Shown here: one piece after another, positions 8,636 through 16,353 of the stretch
Layout of the letters: every line of letters starts with the position of its first letter
Numbering within the stretch: the stretch's first letter is position 1
From: Altibacter lentus
GTDB lineage: Bacteria > Bacteroidota > Bacteroidia > Flavobacteriales > Flavobacteriaceae
Direction: 5' to 3'
Assembly (NCBI RefSeq): GCF_000746845.1
Contig: NZ_KN050846.1
Location: 875,394 to 939,393, forward strand
Length of the DNA stretch: 64,000 nt
Notes under the pieces: generated by a model
Seen by the model: the letters and a program-made list of their open reading frames with translations, nothing else
The model's database searches: none
Told to the model about the DNA's origin: nothing
Program-made: the position numbers and the translations under genes

Positions 8636-8726
8636 ATAAAAAAAACGGGCCAGCCCCCGCTTAGGCCCGTTTAGTGCGTTCTTATTACAGTTGGGGCTAA
8701 TAATAAAGAACATATACATAAGAAGT
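8636..8726 (-). ncRNA. Candidate small RNA 2: GCCCCAA-loop hairpin followed by a strong terminator
   Basis: On the minus strand the first hairpin pairs 8711-8701 with 8687-8678 (10 bp with one bulged base) around the loop TTAGCCCCAACTG. The second pairs AAACGGGCC (8672-8664) with GGCCCGTTT (8651-8643) around a 12-nt loop and runs into eight T, a strong intrinsic terminator. Loop 1 shares GCCCCAA with both loops of small RNA 1, 150-200 bp away on the same strand, so the two look like diverged tandem copies. The plus strand has no T run after either hairpin, which argues against a plus-strand terminator. Predicted length about 90 nt. Confidence 0.5.
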
Positions 8727-8732
8727 ATGTGA

Positions 8733-8759
8733 TAAAAGTAGTAAAATTTTTCCTACAAA
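8733..8759 (-). promoter_or_regulatory. Putative promoter of small RNA 2
   Basis: On the minus strand TACTTTTA (8740-8733) fits TAnnTTTA. A TTTG at 8759-8756 lies 16-15 bp upstream, slightly closer than usual for a -33 element, so this promoter is weaker by sequence than that of small RNA 1. Confidence 0.4.
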
Positions 8760-8862
8760 AAAATATTTTTTACTTTTTAACTGAATATTTTGCATTTTAT
8801 CGATAAACAACATCTTTTCACAAAAAGATGATCCTTTTTATTAATAATTAAACCATTGCCAG

Positions 8863-8892
8863 TAACTTTAGTCCTAATGTAAATTACATTTG
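8863..8892 (+). promoter_or_regulatory. Promoter/operator region of the sigma-factor operon
   Basis: Two candidate -7 boxes occur: TAACTTTA (8863-8870), which would give a leader of about 20 nt, and TACATTTG (8885-8892), which ends 4 bp before the GTG and would give an essentially leaderless mRNA. Between them AATGTAA-A-TTACATT (8876-8890) is a 7-bp inverted repeat with one central base. It overlaps the second box, as an operator would. Confidence 0.45.
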
Positions 8893-8896
8893 TTTC

Positions 8897-9448
8897 GTGG
8901 TTGAAGAACATACATTAGTAAGTGCCTTACAATCGGAAGATCAAAAAGAAGCTGCCTTCAGGGAACTTGTCTCCCAGTATAAGGAACGCTTGTATTGGCA
9001 TATACGAAAAATTGTACTGGATCATGATGATACTGATGATGTGCTTCAGAATACTTTTGTAAAGGTTTTTCGCAACATAGATTCGTTTAAAGGTGACAGC
9101 AAGCTTTACACTTGGATGTACCGTATTGCCACCAACGAAGCAATCACATTTATAAACAAACGAGCGAAGCGAGCGCAGATTACTTCAGAAGAAGCAAAAG
9201 AAAATGCCATTAAAAAACTGGAAAGTGACGTCTATTTTGAAGGTTCTGCCATTCAGCTTAAATTACAACAAGCTATAAATACCCTTCCGGAAAGACAACA
9301 ACTTATCTTCAACATGAAGTATTTTGACGATATTACGTACGAAGAATTATCGGAAGTGCTGGATACGTCAGTGGGTGGATTGAAAAGCAGCTACCACATT
9401 GCCGTGAAAAAAATTACCGCCTACATAAAGACAGATGAAACTATTTGA
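8897..9448 (+). CDS. ECF-type RNA polymerase sigma factor
   Basis: 183 residues beginning with GTG. Sigma region 2 is clear (FRELVSQYKERLYWHIRKIV, then DDVLQNTFVKVFRNIDSF and YTWMYRIATNEAITF). Region 4 is a helix-turn-helix (TLPERQQLIFNMKYFDDITYEELSEVL split across about 130-165) ending in DTSVGGLKSSYH. It directs RNA polymerase to stress or envelope promoters. The start is taken as GTG because no in-frame ATG precedes region 2 and the sequence before it (EEHTLVSAL) resembles usual N-termini. It is followed after 24 bp by an anti-sigma-like membrane protein, the standard arrangement for an ECF sigma controlled by its own operon. Confidence 0.92.
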   Translation: MVEEHTLVSALQSEDQKEAAFRELVSQYKERLYWHIRKIVLDHDDTDDVLQNTFVKVFRNIDSFKGDSKLYTWMYRIATNEAITFINKRAKRAQITSEEAKENAIKKLESDVYFEGSAIQLKLQQAINTLPERQQLIFNMKYFDDITYEELSEVLDTSVGGLKSSYHIAVKKITAYIKTDETI

Positions 9449-9472
9449 CTTTTTTAGAGTCATAAAATTACA

Positions 9473-9979
9473 ATGAACAACGAACACAACATCCCGGATC
9501 ACGGTTTCAAGGCTCCAAAAGGCTATTTTGGCTCCTTAGACGATCGGCTTATGGAAACGATCGCTTCGGAAGGAATTCCAAAAAATACCGGTTTTTCTGC
9601 GCCCAATGGATATTTTGAATCGTTGGATGAACGCATTATGGATTCGGTTCTTGGGGAAGAAGAAACCGGCAAGGTGCGCCCCCTCTTCGATCGTCGTTTC
9701 GTGGTTGCTGTGGCGGGGATCGCCGCGAGTCTGTTATTGTTCTTCTCTATGCTGCAACAAAATTCTATTTCTTCTGAAGGAGTCCAAAACATAGAAACGA
9801 ATATGCTTACCCAATATATTGAAGAAGATGTGGATATCGATCTTTACGACGTAGTGGCCATGCTGGAGACTGAAGATGTTACAGAAATAACCTTCGAAAA
9901 TTCTCTGTTTAAAAAAGCTGCTGTGGAAGAGTATCTTTTAGATAATGTGGAAGAAACAACCTTAATACAAGAAAAATGA
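9473..9979 (+). CDS. Anti-sigma-like membrane protein with a duplicated N-terminal motif
   Basis: 168 residues, no named family recognised. Two copies of a motif with consensus GFxAPxGYFxSLDxRxM lie at residues 11-27 and 40-56, exactly 29 residues apart, in the predicted cytoplasmic part. One transmembrane segment follows (about 77-94, VVAVAGIAASLLLFFSML). The remaining extracytoplasmic tail is strongly acidic (EEDVDIDLYDVV, VEEYLLDNVEET). Position between an ECF sigma gene and a periplasmic sensor gene, plus single-span topology, suggests an anti-sigma factor with the repeats contacting the sigma. The stop overlaps the next gene by four bases (ATGA). Confidence 0.75.
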   Translation: MNNEHNIPDHGFKAPKGYFGSLDDRLMETIASEGIPKNTGFSAPNGYFESLDERIMDSVLGEEETGKVRPLFDRRFVVAVAGIAASLLLFFSMLQQNSISSEGVQNIETNMLTQYIEEDVDIDLYDVVAMLETEDVTEITFENSLFKKAAVEEYLLDNVEETTLIQEK

Positions 9980-10410
9980 AAAGAATTGTAATTCTTTTAG
10001 TCCTTATTGGCGTAACCGCCGTAGCGCAGGAAGACCGCCATGAAAAGATAAAAGCACTGAAACGCGCATATATCACCGAAGAACTTGAACTTACAACGGC
10101 CGAGGCCGAAAAGTTTTGGCCTATCTACAATAGCTACGAAGAGAAAATGCACACGCTAAAACAAAGTGAACGCAACGAGTTTCGAGTTTTTAAGAATGAT
10201 GGTATCGAAGTGATTAGTGAGTCGGAAGCTAACACACTCATTGAAAAAATAAACGAGTTCCACACGAAGGAATACCAATACCGTACGGCATTACTTCAAG
10301 AACTCAAAAATGTTTTGTCGGCAAAGAAAATCCTTCGGTTAAAAAAGGCAGAAGATGATTTTAAACGACAATTGCTCAAACAATACAGACAACGAAAAGG
10401 AAAAGAATAA
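9976..10410 (+). CDS. Periplasmic sensor of ECF sigma system (Spy/CpxP-like)
   Basis: 144 residues with a signal peptide (MKRIVILLVLIGVTAVAQ, cleavage after AQ). The mature part is highly charged and helical, rich in K/E/R, with ELTTAEAEKFWPIYNSYEEKM. That is the LTP-like/LTxxEAxxFWPIYNxYE pattern of Bacteroidota proteins annotated as sensors of ECF-type sigma factors, distantly like Spy/CpxP. It probably binds misfolded proteins or ligands in the periplasm and influences the anti-sigma encoded just upstream, with which it is translationally coupled. A bidirectional terminator follows 46 bp later. Confidence 0.78.
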   Translation: MKRIVILLVLIGVTAVAQEDRHEKIKALKRAYITEELELTTAEAEKFWPIYNSYEEKMHTLKQSERNEFRVFKNDGIEVISESEANTLIEKINEFHTKEYQYRTALLQELKNVLSAKKILRLKKAEDDFKRQLLKQYRQRKGKE

Positions 10411-10456
10411 TTGGTTGGTTTTTTGTGAATTGTGATTTTTTATGAAGTTCAATTCG

Positions 10457-10484
10457 AAAATGGGGTCTGAAGACCCCATTTTTT
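10457..10484. terminator. Bidirectional intrinsic terminator between sensor and Ycf48-like genes
   Basis: Perfect 12-bp inverted repeat AAAATGGGGTCT (10457-10468) and AGACCCCATTTT (10471-10482) with a GA loop, A/T runs on both sides. The minus-strand gene's stop codon begins immediately beside it (10483-10485), so it serves both convergent genes. Confidence 0.85.
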
Positions 10485-11526
10485 ATTGCTGAAACTTCAG
10501 TTTTGCAATCTTATATTGTCCACTTGCATAGGCCAATGAATCATTTACAAATTCCAGTGCAAAAAACCCTTCCGTAGATAATTCGCTCCACGAACGCCCT
10601 TCGTCGGCACTGTAGGAGATACCCGGTGATCCAACTGCAACCAGCCCTTTTCCACTACTTCCCGGAACAAACTTCACCGAGGATCGGTATCCCGGGCCGG
10701 CCCCATTACTAATTAGTTTCCATGTCTTGCCTCCATCGTTTGTCATCGCCTTATTCCCTTCATTGAATGCTTTATCCTCCCAATCACCCCCAAAGATCAC
10801 GCCCACCTTTTCATTATAAAAATCAATACTGTAAATCCCGGTCATCGCCTTTCCTTGAATTATAGGCGTGTTGAATACCTCCCAGGTCTTACCCTTGTCC
10901 GGCGAATGGAATACACGTGCACGCTTTCCTCCGGTCGCGATCCAAGTGTGTTCACCGTAAATAGCGATATTCGAATTACTTGCTGCGAAAGCTGCCTCCC
11001 CTTCGGTGACAGGTGGCAACAGATCGCAGCTCAATTTCTCCCAGGAATTTCCACCGTTGCGGGTGATTATAACCGACAAGCAGCCATCGGTAGGATCACC
11101 CATGGCAATTCCTTCTTTGTCATTCCAAAAAGCCATGGAATCATAAAAGACACGTTCTCCTTCTTCAAAATAGACTTCTTCTATAAATGTAGCGCTTCGA
11201 CCATCAAATCCAATTTTGTAGAGCACTGCAGGATTTGAAATACTGAGCACAAACACTGCGTTTTCGATTGTGGCGATCGCGCGGAAATGCAAGAAGGAAT
11301 CTTCGTATTTAATTGTTGCCAATTTTGGCGTAGTTCCATCTATAAAGCCCACCATCCCTTCATTTGCAGCAAACCACACTTTGTGAGCATCAATAGGCGC
11401 AATGGCGCGAATACTCAAACTATCGGAAAAAACGGGGGTTACGGAAACCGAAGTAAAAGTGTTTTTTGGTTCTGTAGAACAGGACCATAGTAATAAGGAA
11501 ATGAAAAGGACAGGAATGAACCGCAT
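10483..11526 (-). CDS. Ycf48/BNR-repeat beta-propeller lipoprotein
   Basis: 347 residues from the ATG at 11526. An upstream in-frame ATG (11553) is rejected because a TACTTTTG promoter box lies at 11548-11541, between the two. N-terminus MRFIPVLFISLLLWSCS is a lipoprotein signal with the lipid-acceptor Cys at residue 16. The mature part has repeated blades with sialidase/Ycf48 Asp-box patterns (NGGNSWEKL, PDKGKTWEVF, NDGGKTWKLI, ADEGRSWSEL). Proteins like this are often labelled oxidoreductase in Bacteroidota without evidence; a scaffold or binding role at the outer membrane is more cautious. Confidence 0.82.
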   Translation of the reverse strand: MRFIPVLFISLLLWSCSTEPKNTFTSVSVTPVFSDSLSIRAIAPIDAHKVWFAANEGMVGFIDGTTPKLATIKYEDSFLHFRAIATIENAVFVLSISNPAVLYKIGFDGRSATFIEEVYFEEGERVFYDSMAFWNDKEGIAMGDPTDGCLSVIITRNGGNSWEKLSCDLLPPVTEGEAAFAASNSNIAIYGEHTWIATGGKRARVFHSPDKGKTWEVFNTPIIQGKAMTGIYSIDFYNEKVGVIFGGDWEDKAFNEGNKAMTNDGGKTWKLISNGAGPGYRSSVKFVPGSSGKGLVAVGSPGISYSADEGRSWSELSTEGFFALEFVNDSLAYASGQYKIAKLKFQQ

Positions 11527-11540
11527 GAAAAAAATTTTGT

Positions 11541-11582
11541 CAAAAGTAATCAAAACAATTCATACCGATTGTGATACCTTTG
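11541..11582. promoter_or_regulatory. Divergent promoter pair between lipoprotein and RNA methyltransferase genes
   Basis: TACTTTTG on the minus strand (11548-11541) and TACCTTTG on the plus strand (11575-11582) are both full matches to TAnnTTTG. They face away from each other with 26 bp between. Each fixes the start of its gene (11526 minus, 11604 plus) and excludes longer frames. Confidence 0.6.
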
Positions 11583-11603
11583 CAGTCCAATTTTAATAAA
11601 GCA

Positions 11604-12821
11604 ATGAAATTACACCGAAACTTAGTTTTTGCTACTATCGACTCACTTCACATGATCTTCAATGAGCAGAAGCAAGCCGATAAAGTATTAAAAAATACCC
11701 TAAAGCGGGACAAACGCTGGGGTGCCCGGGACCGTAGTTTCATCGCCGAAACTACCTACGATATTGTTCGCTGGAAACGACTCTATGCAGAGATCGCGGA
11801 AGTGAAGGAACCGTTTGACCGTCCCAACCTCTTTCGTCTATTCGCAGTTTGGGCAACCCTTAACGGTATCAAACTTCCGGATTGGAAGCAACTGGAAGAT
11901 ACCCCGGTACGCCGAATTAAAGGGCGTTTTGATGAACTGTCTAAAATTAGAAAATATCGGGAGTCCATCCCCGACTGGCTCGATGAGTTGGGGGAAAAAG
12001 AGTTGGGCAAGCGATGGGACAAAGAGATCGCTGCGTTGAATGAGTTGGCCGATGTTGTCCTTCGTGTAAATCCGTTAAAAGCTACGGTGGTCGAGGTACA
12101 AAATGAACTGGCCGATCTAGAAATTGAAACGGAAACTGTTCCCGGTAATCCGTATGCCTTAAAGCTGAAGGAACGCGCCAATGTTTTCTCTACGGAAGCT
12201 TTTAAGAACGGGTGGTTTGAAGTGCAAGATGCATCTTCCCAACTTGTAGCGCAATTGCTTGATCCGAAGCCCGGGATGCGAGTTATCGATGCCTGTGCCG
12301 GTGCCGGTGGCAAGAGCCTTCATATCGCTTCGCTTATGGAGAATAAGGGACAGGTGATCGCCATGGATATTTATGAAAATAAATTAAATGAACTAAAACG
12401 CCGTGCACGGCGGGATGGAATTCACAATATTGAAACGCGAGTGATCGATTCGACCAAGGTGATAAAAAAGCTTATTGAAAAAGCAGACAAAGTCTTGATC
12501 GATGCCCCTTGTTCGGGATTGGGTGTGTTGAAACGAAATCCTGATTCCAAATGGAAGATGGATCCGGAATTTTTGAAGCAGATCAAAAAAAATCAGGCAG
12601 AGATCTTAGATTCTTATTCCAGAATGGTAAAACCCGGAGGAGAACTTTTGTATGCCACCTGCTCTATCCTCCCGTCTGAGAATGATGCTCAGATCAAGGC
12701 CTTCCTAAAACGCGATGAGGGTAAGGATTTCAGCTTAGTAAAAGATAAAAAAATATGGCCGAGTGAATCCGGTTTCGATGGATTCTACATGGCGTTGCTT
12801 AAAAAAAATAATGCAGAATGA
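11604..12821 (+). CDS. RsmB/NOP-family rRNA (cytosine-C5) methyltransferase
   Basis: 405 residues from ATG 11604; an in-frame GTG at 11571 precedes the promoter box and is not used. An N-terminal NusB-like RNA-binding region covers about 1-140. The methyltransferase domain has SAM motif I DACAGAGGKSLHIAS (about 228), the catalytic-cysteine motif DAPCSGLGVLKRNPD (about 300) and the second cysteine in YATCSILPSEND (about 350). It methylates cytosine in RNA, probably 16S rRNA. The stop overlaps the endonuclease gene (ATGA), so both are on one transcript although functionally unrelated. Confidence 0.9.
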   Translation: MKLHRNLVFATIDSLHMIFNEQKQADKVLKNTLKRDKRWGARDRSFIAETTYDIVRWKRLYAEIAEVKEPFDRPNLFRLFAVWATLNGIKLPDWKQLEDTPVRRIKGRFDELSKIRKYRESIPDWLDELGEKELGKRWDKEIAALNELADVVLRVNPLKATVVEVQNELADLEIETETVPGNPYALKLKERANVFSTEAFKNGWFEVQDASSQLVAQLLDPKPGMRVIDACAGAGGKSLHIASLMENKGQVIAMDIYENKLNELKRRARRDGIHNIETRVIDSTKVIKKLIEKADKVLIDAPCSGLGVLKRNPDSKWKMDPEFLKQIKKNQAEILDSYSRMVKPGGELLYATCSILPSENDAQIKAFLKRDEGKDFSLVKDKKIWPSESGFDGFYMALLKKNNAE

Positions 12822-13870
12822 AGAACGTAGTACTCCTTACACTTTCACTTTTATGGGCGGTTCAGCTTACTTATGGTCAACAACCATATTATAACGATGT
12901 GGATCTTTCTTTAACAGGACAAGACCTTTATTTTGAATTACAATCCAAGATCGATATTTCTAACAATACATTTACGTATGGTGATGTTCGTGATGCACTT
13001 AAAATTACCGATGAAGACCCGAACAATACGAACAATGTCCTTTTAATCTATGGTTATAATGACACAGACGGAAACTGTACTACAGACAGAACTAGAGACG
13101 AGGACGACTTTGGAGGTTTAAGCTGTGAATACAATCGTGAACATGTATTTGCCAGGTCCAATGCCAACCCCGATATGGGCGATGTAAACAATGGCACCAC
13201 GGGCATCGGGGCTGATCCTCATAATCTGCGAGCCAGTGACCAGCAGATGAACAACAACAAAGGGAGCAAGAAATTTGCAGATGGTTCCGGTACTGCCGGC
13301 AATGTAGGTAGTGGCAATTGGTATCCCGGAGACGAATGGAAAGGTGATGTGGCCCGTATGATGATGTATATGTATACCCGATATGGGGACCGCTGCCTGC
13401 CTGTTCTCAATGGTGTAGGTAGCACGCAGGGTAGCACGCAAATGCTTCAAGTGTTTCTGGAATGGAATGCCGAAGATCCTGTAAGTGAATATGAAGACCA
13501 ACGCAATCCGTATTTGGAAACGGCCTACGGCAACCGAAACCCTTTTATCGATAATCCGTATCTGGCAACGCTAATTTGGGGAGGCCCGGCGGCAGAAGAT
13601 CGCTGGAATTTACTATCTGCCGATGCTTTTGTCGCTAGTGAAGTGATACTATATCCAAACCCTGCTTCGGAAGTGATCCATATTAAAGCCACAAGTGCTT
13701 TTCAGCCATCTTCAGTTGTACTTTATGACACGCTGGGACGCATTGTTTTTCAGAATAATTTAAATACGCAGCAGACCACAATTTCCCTTGCTTCCTTTGC
13801 TGAAGGGATCTATCTTTTAGAGCTTCAGCAGCAAGAAAAAAAAGTGATTAAAAAGATCATTGTAGAATAA
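12818..13870 (+). CDS. T9SS-exported endonuclease I family nuclease
   Basis: 350 residues. Signal peptide at 1-20 (LLWAVQLTYGQ). The endonuclease I (EndA/Vvn) domain covers about 30-265 and contains NREHVFARS (about residue 105) and the metal-site region ADPHNLRASDQQMNNNKG. The C-terminal ~75 residues are a T9SS type A sorting domain (ILYPNPASEVIHI, YDTLGRIVF, FAEGIYLLELQQ, ending IIVE). It would cut DNA or RNA outside the cell for nutrient recovery or biofilm DNA degradation. The start overlaps the methyltransferase stop by four bases. Confidence 0.92.
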   Translation: MKNVVLLTLSLLWAVQLTYGQQPYYNDVDLSLTGQDLYFELQSKIDISNNTFTYGDVRDALKITDEDPNNTNNVLLIYGYNDTDGNCTTDRTRDEDDFGGLSCEYNREHVFARSNANPDMGDVNNGTTGIGADPHNLRASDQQMNNNKGSKKFADGSGTAGNVGSGNWYPGDEWKGDVARMMMYMYTRYGDRCLPVLNGVGSTQGSTQMLQVFLEWNAEDPVSEYEDQRNPYLETAYGNRNPFIDNPYLATLIWGGPAAEDRWNLLSADAFVASEVILYPNPASEVIHIKATSAFQPSSVVLYDTLGRIVFQNNLNTQQTTISLASFAEGIYLLELQQQEKKVIKKIIVE

Positions 13871-13872
13871 AA

Positions 13873-13897
13873 AAAGAGCGGACAATGTCCGCTCTTT
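13873..13897. terminator. Bidirectional intrinsic terminator
   Basis: AAAGAGCGGAC (13873-13883) and GTCCGCTCTTT (13887-13897) form an 11-bp perfect hairpin with a three-base loop. It lies between two convergent genes, with A and T runs on both sides. Confidence 0.85.
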
Positions 13898-13920
13898 CAT
13901 TTTACAACTTTCTGTAATAT

Positions 13921-16110
13921 TTATTCGACAATAATCTTCGCCGATTTATAACCGTTCGAGGTAAGACCTCCTACCTTTACAATATAGACGCCACTTGATG
14001 CATAAGACATGTCCAGTTTAAGACGGAATTCTCCTCCTTCGTTCTGGACCGTTTTAACACCCATCTGTTGTCCTAATGTATTGTAAACAGCAATATAGGC
14101 GACGCCTTCATACTGTGACTTTAATAAGATATTATATTGATTCTTAGCGCTAGAAGTTATAATAAGTTTAGAGTCCTCTGTGGCAAAATCATCAATACCA
14201 AGAGTAATGTTCTCCACTTCTTTAACAAATGCATCGTTTACAGCCAACTGGTCACCGGTCAAAACAGTTCTTGCTTCCAACTCATAGGTCTGGTTTGGTT
14301 CAGATAGATCTACCGTAGCTGTGAATGTGTAAGAGCCTGCTTCGTTTGGCGCTATAACACCTGTAAAAGTTTCTGAAGCGACCAAGTTCCCATCCAGATA
14401 GAGTTCCAAAGGAATATTGGTTTGAGGTGCCAATCCGAAATTACGAATAGATATATCAACCGTCTCTGTAGCTGTAAGTTCGCCATCATTGGGTTCTATA
14501 ATATTGTCGACCCCAACATCGTTGGCCAGTTGCGTAGACAATGAGAAAGAGGCGATTCGTGTTCTCCAATTGTTGATCGAAGCAAAATACTGTGCTGTAT
14601 GCCAAAAGGTCGTCCCGTTAGGATCCATAGACAAATGTGAATAATCTCCAAATCGGTTAGAAAAGGTCTGTACACCATTACCTTCCACGATCACTTGTTC
14701 TGCCTGAGTCATTTCACCAAGCGGATCTCCATTAAATCTACCCGTAAATCGAATACCGGCGCGCAGCTCTGCACTCGCAATATTGAAACCCATTCCTATA
14801 TTACCCAGTTCATCCATTGCGGCACTCCCCATAAAGCGGCTGTGACCGTCATCTGGAGCATACGTTCCTTCTTGATAAACTGTCCATGAGTCTACGGCAT
14901 TATTTCTTAGTTCAACCCATCGTACTCCCGAAGTGTTGGCTAGATCGACATCTACGTTAAAAGTTATCACCCACGAGTTATGCGTGGCAAAACTACGGTA
15001 ATTCGCTGCGTACGAAATAATCCCTCCTTGCATATCAATTTTTTGTGATGTTCCCGGTTGGTTCACATCTCCTTGTCCGAATGGCGAAAAGGTAGAATTG
15101 AATTCTGCTACAGGAATTTCCAGTGGTGCCGAAATCATTGAGTTACCTATAGTACCCCAATCTACATCGATCTCCCATACTTTCAAGTGATCAAAGCTTA
15201 CGCCGCTCCATCCGTCATCCTGTAAAAAAGTAATGTAACCCGGAACGTTTGCAGGAAATGTTGTTCCTAACAAGTTTGCGGGCTCAGGACTCTCAATAGT
15301 GTTGGGATTAAAAACAATCCCCGGTAACGGGAATCCCACTATCTGTGGAGAAGGCCCCCCGGCTAAAATAACATCGCGCTCCATTACATACACTCTGTTT
15401 GCATCTCCTCCCAGCTTATTTGCTGTAAGGTAATAACCATCAGGCCATACCGTATAATGAGGATAATCTGGAAAACCACCAAAAGTAAATGTATAGACAT
15501 TATAGGTTCCGGTAGGGTCATTTGTAGTCGATACCCCAATTACCAAAGTATTTGTTGGAGCAGAAGGGTTTGCTGTTCCAAATTGACTCACGAAGAATCG
15601 ATCTGCCAATTGATCGTACATAACAATGGGATCGCCGTTATTCATTCCATTCCCTAAAAATGTTCCTAGAGCAACAGGACCCACTAACAGTGTTCCTGAT
15701 TTATCAAAAATTTTCACCGCCGAATTAAAAGCGTGTACATAGTGATTTGGTCCTACAGCACCGGTTGGATCGGGTGGTATAAAACCGGATTCTGAAGAAA
15801 ATCCTCCATCAAAATTCTGTTCTAACGCAAAACGGTATTGGTCCCCAAAATCTTCTTGGCGCAAGGGATCCTCCCCACTTGGTAGTGCGTTAGGGTTGGT
15901 TTGTTCATTCGATCGCCTCCCGTTGGCAACGATCTTCAATTCCTGGATCGTTCGGGTGGGATCGCTTTCAAGCTTTGCGTAATCTCGAAGCGGCATCGTC
16001 TCACCCAAAAATGTTCCAACGATCACATCGGTAGGACCGGAACCTTCTTGAGCTATAAGACCTGCTCCAAAAAGTACGGCAAACGCCACAAGTAAATTTT
16101 TCATTTTCAT
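13921..16110 (-). CDS. Large T9SS-exported protein with CARDB-like domain
   Basis: 729 residues from ATG 16110 (MKMKNLLVAFAVLFGAGLIAQ signal peptide); a longer frame to 16176 is not credible because it precedes the signal peptide. The central region (about 90-500) has PPDPTGAVGPNHYVHAFNSA and repeated strand patterns, resembling secreted proteins with propeller-like repeats; I do not recognise a catalytic motif. About 520-620 looks like a CARDB adhesion module (DISIRNFGLAPQTNIPLELY). The last ~75 residues are a T9SS type A sorting domain (YNTLGQQMGVKT, SSGVYIVKVGG, ending KIIVE). Probably a cell-surface or released binding protein. Confidence 0.78.
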   Translation of the reverse strand: MKMKNLLVAFAVLFGAGLIAQEGSGPTDVIVGTFLGETMPLRDYAKLESDPTRTIQELKIVANGRRSNEQTNPNALPSGEDPLRQEDFGDQYRFALEQNFDGGFSSESGFIPPDPTGAVGPNHYVHAFNSAVKIFDKSGTLLVGPVALGTFLGNGMNNGDPIVMYDQLADRFFVSQFGTANPSAPTNTLVIGVSTTNDPTGTYNVYTFTFGGFPDYPHYTVWPDGYYLTANKLGGDANRVYVMERDVILAGGPSPQIVGFPLPGIVFNPNTIESPEPANLLGTTFPANVPGYITFLQDDGWSGVSFDHLKVWEIDVDWGTIGNSMISAPLEIPVAEFNSTFSPFGQGDVNQPGTSQKIDMQGGIISYAANYRSFATHNSWVITFNVDVDLANTSGVRWVELRNNAVDSWTVYQEGTYAPDDGHSRFMGSAAMDELGNIGMGFNIASAELRAGIRFTGRFNGDPLGEMTQAEQVIVEGNGVQTFSNRFGDYSHLSMDPNGTTFWHTAQYFASINNWRTRIASFSLSTQLANDVGVDNIIEPNDGELTATETVDISIRNFGLAPQTNIPLELYLDGNLVASETFTGVIAPNEAGSYTFTATVDLSEPNQTYELEARTVLTGDQLAVNDAFVKEVENITLGIDDFATEDSKLIITSSAKNQYNILLKSQYEGVAYIAVYNTLGQQMGVKTVQNEGGEFRLKLDMSYASSGVYIVKVGGLTSNGYKSAKIIVE

Positions 16111-16291
16111 AGTTTTGTTTTTAAATAAATAATAAGTTGATGTTTGATTATTAAATATAAATCTTAGAATCTGCAAGATAAGTTATAAAACTGAAACTAA
16201 AAACCTAGCAAAACAATAGACTTCTATATTTGTTTGTAATTCTTGCAAACCTCAACAACTTTTTAGTACATAAGATTCCACTAAAAATATT

Positions 16292-16299
16292 TACCTTTG
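16292..16299 (+). promoter_or_regulatory. Putative -7 promoter box (TACCTTTG) of purL
   Basis: Full match to TAnnTTTG, 54 bp before the purL ATG at 16354. It rules out the in-frame TTG at 16297, which overlaps the box. Confidence 0.6.
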
Positions 16300-16353
16300 C
16301 ATTTTGCTAAAAATGGCAATATTACTTTTCAAATTCATTTAAATACTCTCTGG

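Larger units (their letters stand above)
8536..8805 (+). repeat. Three copies of a GCATTTnATCkAT element in the long intergenic region
   Basis: GCATTTAATCTAT (8536-8548), GCATTTCATCGATA (8556-8569) and GCATTTTATCGATA (8792-8805) are near-identical direct repeats. The first pair is 20 bp apart start to start, about two helical turns. The pair lies just upstream of the small RNA 1 promoter (reading minus); the third copy lies between the small RNA 2 promoter and the sigma-factor promoter. Apart from these, the promoters and the hairpins, the 8406-8896 region is AT-rich sequence with no open reading frame I would defend. Confidence 0.45.

Noticed and set aside
8643..8672. The GC-rich hairpin as a terminator of the ABC exporter gene on the plus strand
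   Set aside because: No T run follows on the plus strand, whereas eight T follow on the minus strand; it is also 240 bp from the exporter stop.
10483..11553. Longer version of the Ycf48-like gene starting at 11553
   Set aside because: A full-consensus promoter box lies at 11541-11548, inside the extra part, and the lipoprotein signal begins at the ATG at 11526.
13921..16176. Longer version of the large T9SS protein starting at 16176
   Set aside because: The extra 22 residues precede a normal signal peptide that begins at 16110.
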